Shown here piece by piece: positions 23,275 to 32,123 of a DNA stretch of 64,000 bases. Positions within the stretch are counted from its first letter, which is position 1. Each line of letters starts with the position of its first letter. The notes under the pieces were generated by a model that was not told the DNA's origin, searched no databases, and saw only the letters and a list, made by a program, of their open reading frames with translations. The translations under genes were made by a program, and so were the position numbers. Source of the DNA: DATJPY01 sp035506135 (GTDB lineage Bacteria; Myxococcota_A; UBA9160; PR03); assembly GCA_035506135.1 (NCBI GenBank), contig DATJPY010000044.1, positions 1-64,000 on the forward strand. The letters are read 5' to 3'.

Positions 23275-24056
23275 GCGGTCTGCTCGGCGGACGCGTCGCG
23301 ATCGTCTCCGGCATCGGGCCCGGCATGGGGCGCGACATCTCGCTCGCGCTCGCGCGCGAGGGCGCCGACCTGGTGCTGGCGGCGCGCACCGAGGCGAAGC
23401 TCGCCGAGGTGGCCGCGGAGGTCCGCGCGGCGGGCCGGCGCGCGCTGGCCGTGCCCGCCGACATCACCCGGCCCGAGGATTGCCAGCGGCTGGTCGAGCG
23501 CGCGCGCGGCGAGCACGGCCGCATCGACGTGCTCGTGAACAACGCCTTCCAGATGGGCGGCTTCGTGCCGCTCGAGCGGGCGACCGCCGACGACTGGCGC
23601 CGCCCGATCGAGGTCAATCTGATCGGCTCGATGCAGCTCACGCGCGAGGTGATCCCGGTGATGAAGGCGCAGGGCCGGGGCTCGATCGTGATGATCAACT
23701 CGATGGTGGTGCGCGACGTCCTCCCCCAGATGGGCACCTACGCCGCCTCGAAGGCCGCCCTGCTCGCGGCGACGCAGGGGCTGGCGCGCGAGCTCGGCGG
23801 CGGGGGCATCCGCGTCAACTCGGTGGTGCCGGGCTACATCTGGGGGCCCTCGCTGCAGGCGTACTTCGCGCATCAGGCGAAGCAGCGCGGCGTCGACGCG
23901 CAGGTGGTCTACGACGAGGTCGCCGCCCAGACCGCGTTGCACCACATCCCGACGTCCGAGGAGATCGCCGACGCCGTCGTGTTCTTCGCCTCCGACCTGT
24001 CGCGCGTCATCACCGGCCAATCGCTCGACGTGAACGGCGGCCACGTGTTCCACTGA
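23271..24056 (+). CDS. SDR family oxidoreductase, variant cofactor loop
   Basis: This is a 261-residue SDR starting at GTG inside the previous stop codon. The cofactor loop is atypical, SGIGPGMGRDI rather than TGGxxGIG, as seen in a divergent SDR group often found in actinobacterial lipid clusters. An Arg follows the second strand (LAARTEAK), which suggests NADP(H). It also shows VNNAFQMG, MINSMVV with the Ser, YAASKAA and NSVVPGYIWGPSLQAYF, then a longer C-terminal substrate loop. The substrate is unknown. Confidence 0.9.
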   Translation: MSGLLGGRVAIVSGIGPGMGRDISLALAREGADLVLAARTEAKLAEVAAEVRAAGRRALAVPADITRPEDCQRLVERARGEHGRIDVLVNNAFQMGGFVPLERATADDWRRPIEVNLIGSMQLTREVIPVMKAQGRGSIVMINSMVVRDVLPQMGTYAASKAALLAATQGLARELGGGGIRVNSVVPGYIWGPSLQAYFAHQAKQRGVDAQVVYDEVAAQTALHHIPTSEEIADAVVFFASDLSRVITGQSLDVNGGHVFH

Positions 24057-24850
24057 TGGCGATGCTGGACGGCCAGCGCGCAATCGTCACCGGCGGCGCC
24101 TCGGGGATCGGGCTGGCGACGGCGCGGCGCATGCTCGAGGCCGGCGCACGCGTCGCGCTGGTCGACGTCGACGCCGAGAAGGTCGAGGCGGCCGGGCGCG
24201 AGCTCCGCGCGCCGGCCTTTGTCGCCGACGTCGCCGACGCCGCCGCGCTCGACGCCGCCTTCGCGGCCGCGGCCGACGCGATGGGCGGGCTCTCGATCCT
24301 CTTCAACAATGCCGGGGCGGGGCAGGTCTCGCCGCTCCACCGCTATGCGCCCGAGGCGGTCGAGCGGCTGCTCGACGTGAACCTGATCGGGGTCTACAAC
24401 GGCCTGCGCGCGGCGATCCCGCGCATGCTGGAGGGTGGAGGGGGCGCGATCGTCAACAACGCCTCCGGCAGCGGCGTACAGCCGACGCGCGGCGAGGCGC
24501 CGTACTCGGCGGCCAAGGCCGGCGTGATCGCGCTCACCCGGAGCGCGGCGCTCGAGTACGGCCCGCGCATCCGGGTCAACTGCGTGTCGCCGGGCGTCGT
24601 CCGCACGCCCCTGTCCGAGGCGCTCTTCCGCGTGCCGCGGCTGCTCGATCCGCTGCTCGAGGCCATCCCGGCGGGCCGCACCGGCACGCCCGAGGACGTC
24701 GCCGACGTGGTCGTCTTCCTGTGCTCGCCCGGGGCGGGATTCGTGACCGGCCAGAACCTCCTGATCGACGGCGGGCTCTCGCTGGTCGGCGGCGGCATCG
24801 ATCGGGTGCTGCGCGAGATGATGGCGGCGATGGAGCGGCGCCGGGTTTGA
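24056..24850 (+). CDS. SDR family oxidoreductase
   Basis: This is a 264-residue classical SDR whose ATG shares one base with the preceding TGA. It carries TGGASGIGLATA, VDVDAEK (NAD preference), FNNAGAGQ, NNASGSGVQ with the Ser, YSAAKAGV with Tyr/Lys, NCVSPGVVRTPLSE and LLIDGGLSLVGGG. A short helical tail (REMMAAMERRR) follows. It is the fourth SDR of the run and ends 32 bases before the C-S lyase-like gene. Confidence 0.93.
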   Translation: MAMLDGQRAIVTGGASGIGLATARRMLEAGARVALVDVDAEKVEAAGRELRAPAFVADVADAAALDAAFAAAADAMGGLSILFNNAGAGQVSPLHRYAPEAVERLLDVNLIGVYNGLRAAIPRMLEGGGGAIVNNASGSGVQPTRGEAPYSAAKAGVIALTRSAALEYGPRIRVNCVSPGVVRTPLSEALFRVPRLLDPLLEAIPAGRTGTPEDVADVVVFLCSPGAGFVTGQNLLIDGGLSLVGGGIDRVLREMMAAMERRRV

Positions 24851-24882
24851 CGGCCCCGGGGCCGCGGGATACGAAGCCTCCC

Positions 24883-26061
24883 ATGTCCGACGCTGCCTTC
24901 GACGCGCTCGAGGTCGGGCGCCTGCGCCGCCGGCGCGGCGAGAAGTGGGCGCTCTACGGCCCGGACGTCCTGCCGGCCTGGGTCGCCGAGATGGACTTCC
25001 CGCTGGCGGAGCCGGTGCGGCGCGCGGTCGAGCAGGCGCTCTCGCTCGACGACCTCGGCTATCCGCTGCACCCGCGGCCGAACGAGCTGCCCGCGCTCTT
25101 CGCCGAGCGGATGCAGGCGCGCTTCGGCTGGCGGCCGGACCCACATCGGGTCGAGGTGATCGCGGACGTCGTGCAGGGGATCTACGTCGCGCTGACCCAG
25201 CTCGCGGCGCCCGGCGAGGGCGTCGTGGTCCAGACGCCGATCTATCCGCCGTTCCTCGAGGCGGTCGCCGAGACCGGGCGCCGGCTCGTCGAGAATCCGC
25301 TTGCTCGGACGGGTCGTTACGAGATCGACCTCGAGCAGCTCCGCAGCGCGCTCGATCCGCACACGCGAATCCTGCTCCTGTGCAACCCGCACAACCCGAG
25401 CGGCCGCGTGCTCGAGCGCCGCGAGCTCGAGGCGCTCGCCGAGATCGCGCTCGCGCAGCGCCTCGTGGTGGTGGCCGACGAGATCCACGCCGACCTGGTG
25501 CATGGGCCGCGCCGCCACGTTCCGTTCGCGTCGCTCGGCCCCGAGGTGGAGACGCGCACGGTCACGCTGACCTCGGCGACCAAGGCCTTCAACATCCCGG
25601 GGCTGCGCTGCGCGGTCGCCCACTTCGGCAGCGGCGAGCTGCACCACCGCTTCCTCGGCGTGCCGCGGGCCGCGCGCGGCGGGCTCGGCGCGCTCGGCCA
25701 GGCCGCGACGCTGGCGGCCTGGCGCGAGGGCGAGCCCTGGCTGGAGCGCGTGCTGGCCTATCTCGCCGGCAACCGGGACCGCGTGGCGCGCTTCGTCGCC
25801 GAGCGACTGCCGGGCGTCGTGCACGTCGCGCCCGAGGCGTCCTACCTGGCCTGGCTCGACTGCACGGCCCTCCAGCTCGAACCGACGCCCCAGCGCTTCT
25901 TCCTGGCGCACGCGCGCGTGGCGCTCTCTCCCGGCGAGAGCTTCGGGCGACCGGGCGCCGGCTTCGCGCGGCTCAACTTCGGCACCTCGCGCGCGATCCT
26001 GGACGAGATCCTCGAGCGCCTCGCCGGCGCGCTGCGCGGGCGTGATAGGATCCGCGCGTGA
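24883..26061 (+). CDS. PatB/MalY-type PLP-dependent C-S lyase (aminotransferase class I/II fold)
   Basis: This is a 392-residue fold-type I PLP enzyme. The N-terminus RRRRGEKWALYGPDVLPAWV followed by AEMDFPLAEPV is characteristic of MalY/PatB cystathionine beta-lyases. QTPIYPPFLEAV, LLCNPHNPSGRVL, VVADEIHADLVH and the PLP lysine in TSATKAFNIPGLRCA are all present. Such enzymes cleave cysteine conjugates to pyruvate, ammonia and a thiol. In this context it may release a thiol from a conjugate, but a simple methionine-pathway role is also possible. Its stop overlaps the GTG of the next gene. Confidence 0.9.
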   Translation: MSDAAFDALEVGRLRRRRGEKWALYGPDVLPAWVAEMDFPLAEPVRRAVEQALSLDDLGYPLHPRPNELPALFAERMQARFGWRPDPHRVEVIADVVQGIYVALTQLAAPGEGVVVQTPIYPPFLEAVAETGRRLVENPLARTGRYEIDLEQLRSALDPHTRILLLCNPHNPSGRVLERRELEALAEIALAQRLVVVADEIHADLVHGPRRHVPFASLGPEVETRTVTLTSATKAFNIPGLRCAVAHFGSGELHHRFLGVPRAARGGLGALGQAATLAAWREGEPWLERVLAYLAGNRDRVARFVAERLPGVVHVAPEASYLAWLDCTALQLEPTPQRFFLAHARVALSPGESFGRPGAGFARLNFGTSRAILDEILERLAGALRGRDRIRA

Positions 26062-27269
26062 GCCTCTGCATCCGCGATCCCGAGCTGTTCGGCGTGACGG
26101 CGACGAGCGCGACGCTCTGCTTTCGCGTCGAGGACGGTGCGGGCTCCGTCGAGGCACCGGCGCGCATCCGGCTCGACGGCGAGGTGCGGGCCGTGTCGGA
26201 GGGATCCGGGACGCGCCACGTCCGCCTCGAGGGGCTCGAGCCCGACACGCGCTACCGGATCGACGTCGAGATCGACGGCGCGGAGCCGATCGCAGCCGAT
26301 CGCTACTTCCCCGAGGCGCTGCGCACGCTGCCCGCTCCGCGAGCAGCCTGCACGGCGCGCTTTGCGACGATGAACGACCTCCACTTCGGCGAGCCGCGCT
26401 TCGGAGGGAGGCTCACCGAGGACCACGAGTACGGCGACGAGGAGCCGGGCTTTCCGCTGATCCGCGCCGAGGACACCGAGGTGCCCTACTGGCGCAGCAT
26501 GAACGACGACGCGATCGCCGAGATCAACGCGGCCGGCGTCGACGCCGCCGTGATCAAGGGCGACATCGCCGACCGCGGACGGCCCGAGCAGTTCGGCTGG
26601 GCGCGCGAGTCCTTCGCCCGGCTGCGCGCGCCGCACCACGCCTTCCTCGGCAACCACGACTACTACGGGCGCCAGGAAGGCCACTCGGTCGACGGCTATG
26701 CGCTGCTCGGACAGGCGCCCGCGCCGCGCGTGATCGAGCTCGGCGGCTGGCGCCTGGTGCTGCTGGAGACGGCCGAGCCGGGGGACCACCACGGCGTGTT
26801 CGGCGACGATCGGATGGGATGGCTGGCGCAGACGCTCGCCGGGACGCGCGAGACGAGCACGCCGACGCTCCTGCTGATGCACCACCAGCCGGTCCCGCCC
26901 GAGCATCGCGACAGCTACCCGAACACGATCGGAATGCTGCCGGAGCACTCGCTTCCCTTCTTCGACCTGATCGGTGCGAACCCGCAGGTAAAGGGGGTCC
27001 TGATCGGGCACACGCACCGCAATCGCGTCCGCCGCTATCGCGCCTCCGGCGCGGCGCCGTTCGTCGAGGTGAACTGCACGAAGGACTACCCGGGAGGCTG
27101 GGCGCACTACGAGCTCTTCGAGGACGGCAGCTTCCGGCAGGAGGTGCGCCGCACGGCGAGCCCGCGCGCGCTGGCGCATTCGACCCGCTGCCGCGAGTGC
27201 TTCCGGGGCTTCTATCGGGACTTCGCGCTCGGCTCGCTCGAGGAGCGGAGCTTCGTCGCGGGTGGCTGA
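26058..27269 (+). CDS. Calcineurin-like metallophosphoesterase with N-terminal beta domain
   Basis: This is a 403-residue protein. About 95 N-terminal residues look like an FN3/purple-acid-phosphatase-type beta domain (ATSATLCFRVEDG, VRLEGLEPDTRYRIDV). The phosphoesterase core has all metal motifs: MNDLHFGEPRF (DxH), VIKGDIADRG (GDxxDRG), FLGNHDYYG (GNHD), LLMHHQP and LIGHTHRNRV (GHxH). A C-terminal Cys-containing extension (RCRECFRGFYRDF) follows. No signal peptide is seen, so it is probably cytoplasmic. The start is GTG, overlapping the previous stop; a -10-like TAGGAT lies 6 nt upstream, so an internal leaderless promoter is possible. The phosphoester substrate is unknown. Confidence 0.9.
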   Translation: MSLCIRDPELFGVTATSATLCFRVEDGAGSVEAPARIRLDGEVRAVSEGSGTRHVRLEGLEPDTRYRIDVEIDGAEPIAADRYFPEALRTLPAPRAACTARFATMNDLHFGEPRFGGRLTEDHEYGDEEPGFPLIRAEDTEVPYWRSMNDDAIAEINAAGVDAAVIKGDIADRGRPEQFGWARESFARLRAPHHAFLGNHDYYGRQEGHSVDGYALLGQAPAPRVIELGGWRLVLLETAEPGDHHGVFGDDRMGWLAQTLAGTRETSTPTLLLMHHQPVPPEHRDSYPNTIGMLPEHSLPFFDLIGANPQVKGVLIGHTHRNRVRRYRASGAAPFVEVNCTKDYPGGWAHYELFEDGSFRQEVRRTASPRALAHSTRCRECFRGFYRDFALGSLEERSFVAGG

Positions 27270-28656
27270 CCTCGACCCGACCGCGGCGTCTGCGAGCGCA
27301 TTGGCCCGCGCCGTTCGCGAGCGCCGCGTGTCGTCGGCCGAGCTGGTCGACGCCTGCCTGGCGCGCATCGAGCGCGTCAACCCCGCGCTGAACGCGGTCG
27401 TGGCGGTGTGTCCGGAGCGGGCGCGCCGCGAGGCCGAGGTCGCCGACGCCGAGGTCGCGCGCGGCGCCCTGCGCGGCCCGCTGCACGGCGTGCCGATCAC
27501 GATCAAGGACTCGCTCGACGTCGCCGGGCTGGTGTCGACCTGGGGCACGCGCGGGCGCGCGGGCTTCGTGCCCGCGGCGGACGCGACGGTGGTCGCACGG
27601 CTGCGCGCTGCCGGCGCGATCGCGCTCGGGAAGACCAACACGCCCGAGCTGACGATGGGGTTCGAGACGAACAACCGGGTCTACGGTCGCACCCGCAACC
27701 CGTACGATCCGGCGCGCACGCCGGGCGGCAGCAGCGGGGGCGCCGCGGCCATCGTTGCGGCCGGCGGCGCGCCGCTGGACCTCGGGAGCGACACGGGCGG
27801 CAGCATCCGGCTGCCGGCGCACTTCTGCGGTGTCGCGGGCCTGCGCCCCACCAGCGGGCGCGTCCCGCGCACCGGTCACGCGATCGGGCCCGGAGGCGCC
27901 GCCGACGCGCTGACGCAGATCGGCCCGATCGCGCGGCGGGTCGAGGACCTCGCGTTGGCGCTGCGGCTGATCGCCGGACCGGACGGGTGCGATCCCTTCG
28001 TCGCACCGGTTCCGCTCGGCGATCCGACCGGCGTCGAGCTCTCGGGCCTGCGCGTGGCGCTCCTGGTCGACAACGGCATCGCAAAGCCGGATCCCGCCGT
28101 GGAGGCCACCGTGCGCGCCGCCGCCGGCGCGCTTGCCGAGGCGGGCGCGCGGGTCGAGGAGCGCCGGCTCCCGGGTATCGAGGAGACGCTCGATCTCTTC
28201 ATGCGCGTGGTCGTGATCGACGGCGGCATCGACATCCGCCAGCTCCTCGCTCGATGCGGCACCGCGCTCGAGGAGAGCCCGCTCGCCGGCCTCGCGCAGC
28301 TCCCTGCGCCGTCGGGCGACGAGCGGGTGCGGATCGTCGCGCGGTGGGACGCCCTCCGCGCGCGGCTCCTCGCGTGGACGCAGGACTGGGACCTCGTCGT
28401 CTCGCCGGCGAACGCGCACGCCGCGCTCCGGCACGGCGAGAGCGACGCGCGCATCCCGGCCTTCAGCTACACCATGACGTGGAACCTCGCGGGCTGGCCT
28501 TGTGTCGTGGTGCGCGCGGGCTCGTCGCCCGAAGGACTGCCGATCGGCGCGCAGCTCGTGGCGCCGCCGTGGCGCGAGGACGTGGCTCTGGCCGCCGCCG
28601 CGCGCGTGGAGGCGGTGCTCGGCGGCTGGCGGCCGCCCGCGCAAGGGCCGGGATGA
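27262..28656 (+). CDS. Amidase (amidase-signature family)
   Basis: This is a 464-residue amidase-signature hydrolase. The catalytic triad is visible: Lys82 in TIKDSLDVAG, cis-Ser157 in TPGGSSGGAAA and nucleophile Ser181 in GSDTGGSIRLPAHFCG, with the family's usual 75- and 24-residue spacings. It hydrolyses an amide to acid and ammonia or amine. It is not likely to be GatA: no gatB or gatC is near and the context is catabolic. The GTG start overlaps the phosphoesterase gene by 8 bases and the end overlaps the DoxX-like gene (ATGA). Confidence 0.93.
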   Translation: MADLDPTAASASALARAVRERRVSSAELVDACLARIERVNPALNAVVAVCPERARREAEVADAEVARGALRGPLHGVPITIKDSLDVAGLVSTWGTRGRAGFVPAADATVVARLRAAGAIALGKTNTPELTMGFETNNRVYGRTRNPYDPARTPGGSSGGAAAIVAAGGAPLDLGSDTGGSIRLPAHFCGVAGLRPTSGRVPRTGHAIGPGGAADALTQIGPIARRVEDLALALRLIAGPDGCDPFVAPVPLGDPTGVELSGLRVALLVDNGIAKPDPAVEATVRAAAGALAEAGARVEERRLPGIEETLDLFMRVVVIDGGIDIRQLLARCGTALEESPLAGLAQLPAPSGDERVRIVARWDALRARLLAWTQDWDLVVSPANAHAALRHGESDARIPAFSYTMTWNLAGWPCVVVRAGSSPEGLPIGAQLVAPPWREDVALAAAARVEAVLGGWRPPAQGPG

Positions 28657-29105
28657 GCCCGCTCGCGCGGCTCTCGCTCTGGGCGATGGGCGCGTTCTAC
28701 CTGCTCGCGGGTCTCAACCATTTTCGAGATCCGGCGTTCTATCTGCCTATGATGCCGACGTACCTCCCGGCCCACCGGGAGCTGGTGGAGCTCTCCGGGG
28801 TTGCCGAGTTCGCGCTCGGGCTCGCGCTGCTGGTGGTCGGCGCCGCGGCTCCGCGGCTGCGCCGCGCGGCCGCTTGGGGCGTGATCGCGCTGCTGCTGGC
28901 GATCTTCCCCGCGAACCTCCACGTCGCCCTGCACGACGTCCCGATCGGCGGGCGCAGCGAGGGCCTCGGCGTCTGGAACTGGGTGCGGCTTCCTTTCCAG
29001 GCCGTGCTGATCGCCTGGGCGTGGCTCTACACGCGGCGCCCACCGGCGCAGGGACCCAGCCCGCGCGCCCTGCGCGGTGCACCGGCCGAGCCGGCGGCGG
29101 AATGA
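28653..29105 (+). CDS. DoxX-like small membrane protein
   Basis: This 150-residue protein has four predicted membrane helices and starts SLWAMGAFYLLAGLNHFRDP, a pattern typical of DoxX-family proteins (G...H/NF.xP). PMMPTYLPAHRELVELSG and ANLHVALHD are also family-like. A proline-rich cytoplasmic tail follows the last helix. Function is unknown; DoxX relatives are linked to quinone or redox processes. It overlaps its neighbours on both sides (ATGA, ATGA), so it is fully embedded in the operon. Confidence 0.82.
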   Translation: MSPLARLSLWAMGAFYLLAGLNHFRDPAFYLPMMPTYLPAHRELVELSGVAEFALGLALLVVGAAAPRLRRAAAWGVIALLLAIFPANLHVALHDVPIGGRSEGLGVWNWVRLPFQAVLIAWAWLYTRRPPAQGPSPRALRGAPAEPAAE

Positions 29106-29950
29106 GCGAGCGCTTCGTCGTCGTAACCGGCGCGTCGACCGGCATCGGGCGCACCACGGCGCTCGGCCTCGACCGCGAGGGCTATCGCGTGTTCGCCGGC
29201 GTGCGGCGCGCGCAGGACGCCGACACGCTCAAGGCCGACGCCTCCCCGCGCCTGACGCCGCTCTCGCTCGACGTGACCGACGCCGCGAGCCGCGAGGCGG
29301 CGGTGCGACGGGTCGCGGAGGCGGCCGGCGGGGAGGGGCTCCACGGCCTCGTCAACAACGCGGGCATCGTCGTCGCCAGTCCGGTCGAATTCCTCGATCT
29401 CGGCGCGCTGCGGCGGCAGCTCGAGGTGAACGTGGTGGGCCTGGTCGCCGTGACGCAGGCGTTCCTCCCGCTGCTGCGCGCGGCCCGCGGGCGAATCGTG
29501 CACATCGGCTCCTCGAGCGGCTACATCGCCGCGCCGCTGATGGCGCCCTATTCCGCATCGAAGTATGCCGTCGAGGCCATCGCCGACGCGATGCGCCGCG
29601 AGCTGGCAGGCTCGGGTGTCGCCGTATCCCTGGTCGAGCCCGGGGCGATCGCGACCCCGATCTGGGACAAGGGTGTCGAGATGGGCGACGAGCTGGTGAG
29701 GACACTCCCGCCGCAGGCCATCGATTTCTACGGCGAGCGCATCGAGCGACTCCGGGCCTACGCGCGGAAGGCGCCCGCGCAGGCGATCCCGCCCGAGCGC
29801 GTCGCCGAGGCCGTGCGCCACGCCCTCGCGGCGCCGCGCCCTCGCACGCGCTATCGGGTGGGCGCCGACGCCAGGAGCGGCTGGTGGCTCTCGCGCCTGC
29901 TTCCCGATCGAGCCATGGACTGGCTGCTCGAGCGCCTGACGCAAGCCTAG
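29102..29950 (+). CDS. SDR family oxidoreductase (retinol-dehydrogenase-like)
   Basis: This is a 282-residue SDR with TGASTGIGRTTAL, VFAGVRRAQDA (Arg pair after strand two, NADP preference), LVNNAGIVVASP, IGSSSGYIAAP with the catalytic Ser, YSASKYAVEA and VSLVEPGAIATPIWDKG. The C-terminal YRVGADARSGWWLSRLLPDR is typical of SDRs that act on lipids or retinoids at membranes. It is the last gene of the run and its TAG stop overlaps, as CTAG, the stop of the convergent aminotransferase. Confidence 0.92.
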   Translation: MSERFVVVTGASTGIGRTTALGLDREGYRVFAGVRRAQDADTLKADASPRLTPLSLDVTDAASREAAVRRVAEAAGGEGLHGLVNNAGIVVASPVEFLDLGALRRQLEVNVVGLVAVTQAFLPLLRAARGRIVHIGSSSGYIAAPLMAPYSASKYAVEAIADAMRRELAGSGVAVSLVEPGAIATPIWDKGVEMGDELVRTLPPQAIDFYGERIERLRAYARKAPAQAIPPERVAEAVRHALAAPRPRTRYRVGADARSGWWLSRLLPDRAMDWLLERLTQA

Positions 29951-31305
29951 GCGGCCCTTCGCACCGCGTCGTCGATCGCGCGCGGGAGCGCGCTGGCGAT
30001 GAGATCGATCTCCTCCGGCTCGATCGTGAAGGGCGGCCCGAGCACGAGGACGTCGCGCGCGGCGCCCGACCCACCCGGGTAGAAGAAGACGCCGTGTCCG
30101 AGGCCGGCCCCGACCGCGCGTGCGGTGACGTGCGCCTCGCTCGGGAATGGCTCGCGCGTGGCGCGGTCGCGCACCAGCTCGACGCCGATCAGGAGCCCGA
30201 GGCCCCTCACCTCGGCGACATGCGGATGCGTTGCGAGCGCCTCGCGCAGCCGCCCCAGCAGCTCCTCGCCGACGCGCGCCGCGCGCTCGACGAGCGCCTC
30301 CCGCTCGAGGATGTCGAGCACGGCGAGGGAGGCGGCACAGGCCGCCGGGTGGGCGCCGTAGGTGAAGAACATGAAGTCGTCCCCGCGCGCGGCGATCGGA
30401 GCCATCACCTCCTCGCGCGCGAACACGCCGCCCATCGGCGCGTAGCCGCCCGTGAGCCCCTTGCCGCCGACCAGGATGTCGGGCACGACGCCCCAGTGAT
30501 CGACGGCAAAGCGCCGCCCGGTGCGCCCGAAGCCGGTCATCACCTCGTCGGCGATCAGGAGGACGCCGTGCCGGCGGCAGATCTCGGCCAGGCGCGGCCA
30601 GTAGTCGTCGGGCGGCACGAGCGCGCCCGCCGTCGAGCCGACCACCGGCTCCGCGATCACCGCCGCCACGCTCTCGGGTCCTTCGGCGACGATCCGCTCC
30701 TCGATCGCGTCCACGCACGCGACGCCGCAGCCGGGGCGCTCGAGGCCGAGCGGGCAGCGCAGGCAGTAGCACGCCGGCGCCTTCGGGAGATCGAGCAGGA
30801 GCGGGTCGAGGCCCGCGCGGCGCTTGGCGTGTGCGCCGACCGCGAGCGCCGCGAGCGTGGCGCCGTGATACGAGAGGTCGCGCCCCAGGATCTTCCAGCG
30901 CTCCGCGTGCCCCGCCGCGACGTGGTGTTGGCGTGCGAGGCGGATGGCGGCGTCGACCGATTCGGAGCCGCCGCTGGTGAGCGCAACCCGCGAGAGCCCC
31001 GGCGGCAGCCAGCGGTCGACGAGGCGCTCCACCAGCGCGACGCGTTCCTCGGTGGCGAAGGGCGGCACGACGTAGTCGATGCGCTCGAGCGCGCTCGCCA
31101 TCGCCCGAGCCACCTCGGCCCGCCCGTGCCCGACGTTGGCGACGATCGCCCCTCCCGCGGCGTCGAGGATGCGCCGGCCGTCGGGGAGGATCAGCCACGC
31201 GCCCTCGGTACGCGCCACCGCCAGCGGTGCCGCGGCGCCGGGCACGAAGGCGAAGCGGCGGGCGCGCCCCGGGTCCGCGGCAGCGTGGGTGACGGGACCG
31301 GCCAC
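29947..31305 (-). CDS. Class III aminotransferase (omega-amino acid / pyruvate type)
   Basis: This is a 452-residue PLP enzyme. Typical blocks are SGGSESVDAAIRLAR, SYHGATLAALAVG, a Cys-rich CYCLRCPLGLERPGCGVAC loop seen in this subfamily, AEPVVGSTAGALVPP, LIADEVMTGFGRTG and the PLP lysine in LVGGKGLTGGYAPMGG. It transfers an amino group between an amine or omega-amino acid and a keto acid. The GTG at 31303-31305 is the only reasonable start in frame. It is divergent from the Crp/Fnr gene with a 48-base gap and convergent with the SDR operon. Confidence 0.92.
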   Translation of the reverse strand: MAGPVTHAAADPGRARRFAFVPGAAAPLAVARTEGAWLILPDGRRILDAAGGAIVANVGHGRAEVARAMASALERIDYVVPPFATEERVALVERLVDRWLPPGLSRVALTSGGSESVDAAIRLARQHHVAAGHAERWKILGRDLSYHGATLAALAVGAHAKRRAGLDPLLLDLPKAPACYCLRCPLGLERPGCGVACVDAIEERIVAEGPESVAAVIAEPVVGSTAGALVPPDDYWPRLAEICRRHGVLLIADEVMTGFGRTGRRFAVDHWGVVPDILVGGKGLTGGYAPMGGVFAREEVMAPIAARGDDFMFFTYGAHPAACAASLAVLDILEREALVERAARVGEELLGRLREALATHPHVAEVRGLGLLIGVELVRDRATREPFPSEAHVTARAVGAGLGHGVFFYPGGSGAARDVLVLGPPFTIEPEEIDLIASALPRAIDDAVRRAA

Positions 31306-31353
31306 GGCGCGGCATGATAGCGACGGCCCGCGGGGCCGGCGGGGAGGACTGGA

Positions 31354-32061
31354 TTGAGCGAGGGCACGGCGCGGCGGCGGCAGCTGGTGGAGCGGGTCCC
31401 GCTGTTCGCGCGGCTCGCTCCGGCCCAGCTCGACACGCTGACCAGCGTCACCACGACCCGCCGGCTCGCCGCGCGCGAGGAGCTGTTCCACAAGGGCGAC
31501 CCGGCGGCGCAGGTCTACGTCGTCGCGAGCGGCCGTCTCAAGGTCGCGACCACGTCGACCCGCGGCGACGACGTGACCTTCAACCTGCTCGGCGAGGGCG
31601 AGGTCGTGGGCGAGCTCCCGCTGCTCACTGGCGGGCGCCGAACCGGAACGGTGTCGGCTCTCGAGCCGAGCGAGCTGCTCGTGCTCGAGCGGCGCGACTT
31701 CCTGCGCTTCCTGCGCGAGCAGCCCGAGGCTGCGAGCGCGCTGCTGGTCGTGCTGGCGGAGCGCCTGGTGCGCATCAGCGAGTTCGTCGAGGACACCATC
31801 TTCCTGAAGCTGCCGGCGCGCCTGGCGAAGAAGCTCCTGCACCTCGCCGAGAGCTACGGCGAGGAGGGCCAGGATGGCACGCTGCTCCAGCTCCGGCTCT
31901 CGCAGGGAGAGCTGGCGGACCTGGTCGGCGCCAGCCGCGAGAGCATCAACAAGCAGATCCGCGCCTGGACGGAGGAGGGCGTGGTGCGCATGGAGCGCGG
32001 CTCGATCACGATCCTCCGCCGCGCGACCCTCGAGCAGCTCGCGGGGCTGGTCGCGACTTAG
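31354..32061 (+). CDS. Crp/Fnr family transcriptional regulator
   Basis: This is a 235-residue regulator with an N-terminal cyclic-nucleotide-type beta-roll (FHKGDPAAQVYVVASGRLKV and GEGEVVGELPLLTGG, residues about 20-120), a long dimer helix and a C-terminal winged helix (LSQGELADLVGASRESINKQI, about residues 175-200). No FNR-type cysteine cluster is present. The beta-roll phosphate-binding region reads VVGELPLLTGGRRTG, close to but not identical with the CRP consensus, so cAMP binding is uncertain. The start is TTG at 31354 with GGGGAGG upstream. It is probably monocistronic or linked to the following secreted protein (62-base gap). Confidence 0.92.
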   Translation: MSEGTARRRQLVERVPLFARLAPAQLDTLTSVTTTRRLAAREELFHKGDPAAQVYVVASGRLKVATTSTRGDDVTFNLLGEGEVVGELPLLTGGRRTGTVSALEPSELLVLERRDFLRFLREQPEAASALLVVLAERLVRISEFVEDTIFLKLPARLAKKLLHLAESYGEEGQDGTLLQLRLSQGELADLVGASRESINKQIRAWTEEGVVRMERGSITILRRATLEQLAGLVAT

Positions 32062-32123
32062 GTGCGTCCTGCCGAGCGCCTCGGGCTTGGCGGACGGGCG
32101 CGGGCGCGATACCCACCGGCCCC

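Noticed and set aside
27262..28656. GatA subunit of glutamyl-tRNA amidotransferase
   Set aside because: It has the amidase triad, but no gatB or gatC is nearby and it sits inside a catabolic operon.
17176..29950. Secondary-metabolite gene cluster
   Set aside because: P450, SDR and LLM genes are present, but there is no PKS, NRPS, terpene synthase or other scaffold enzyme. Catabolism fits better.
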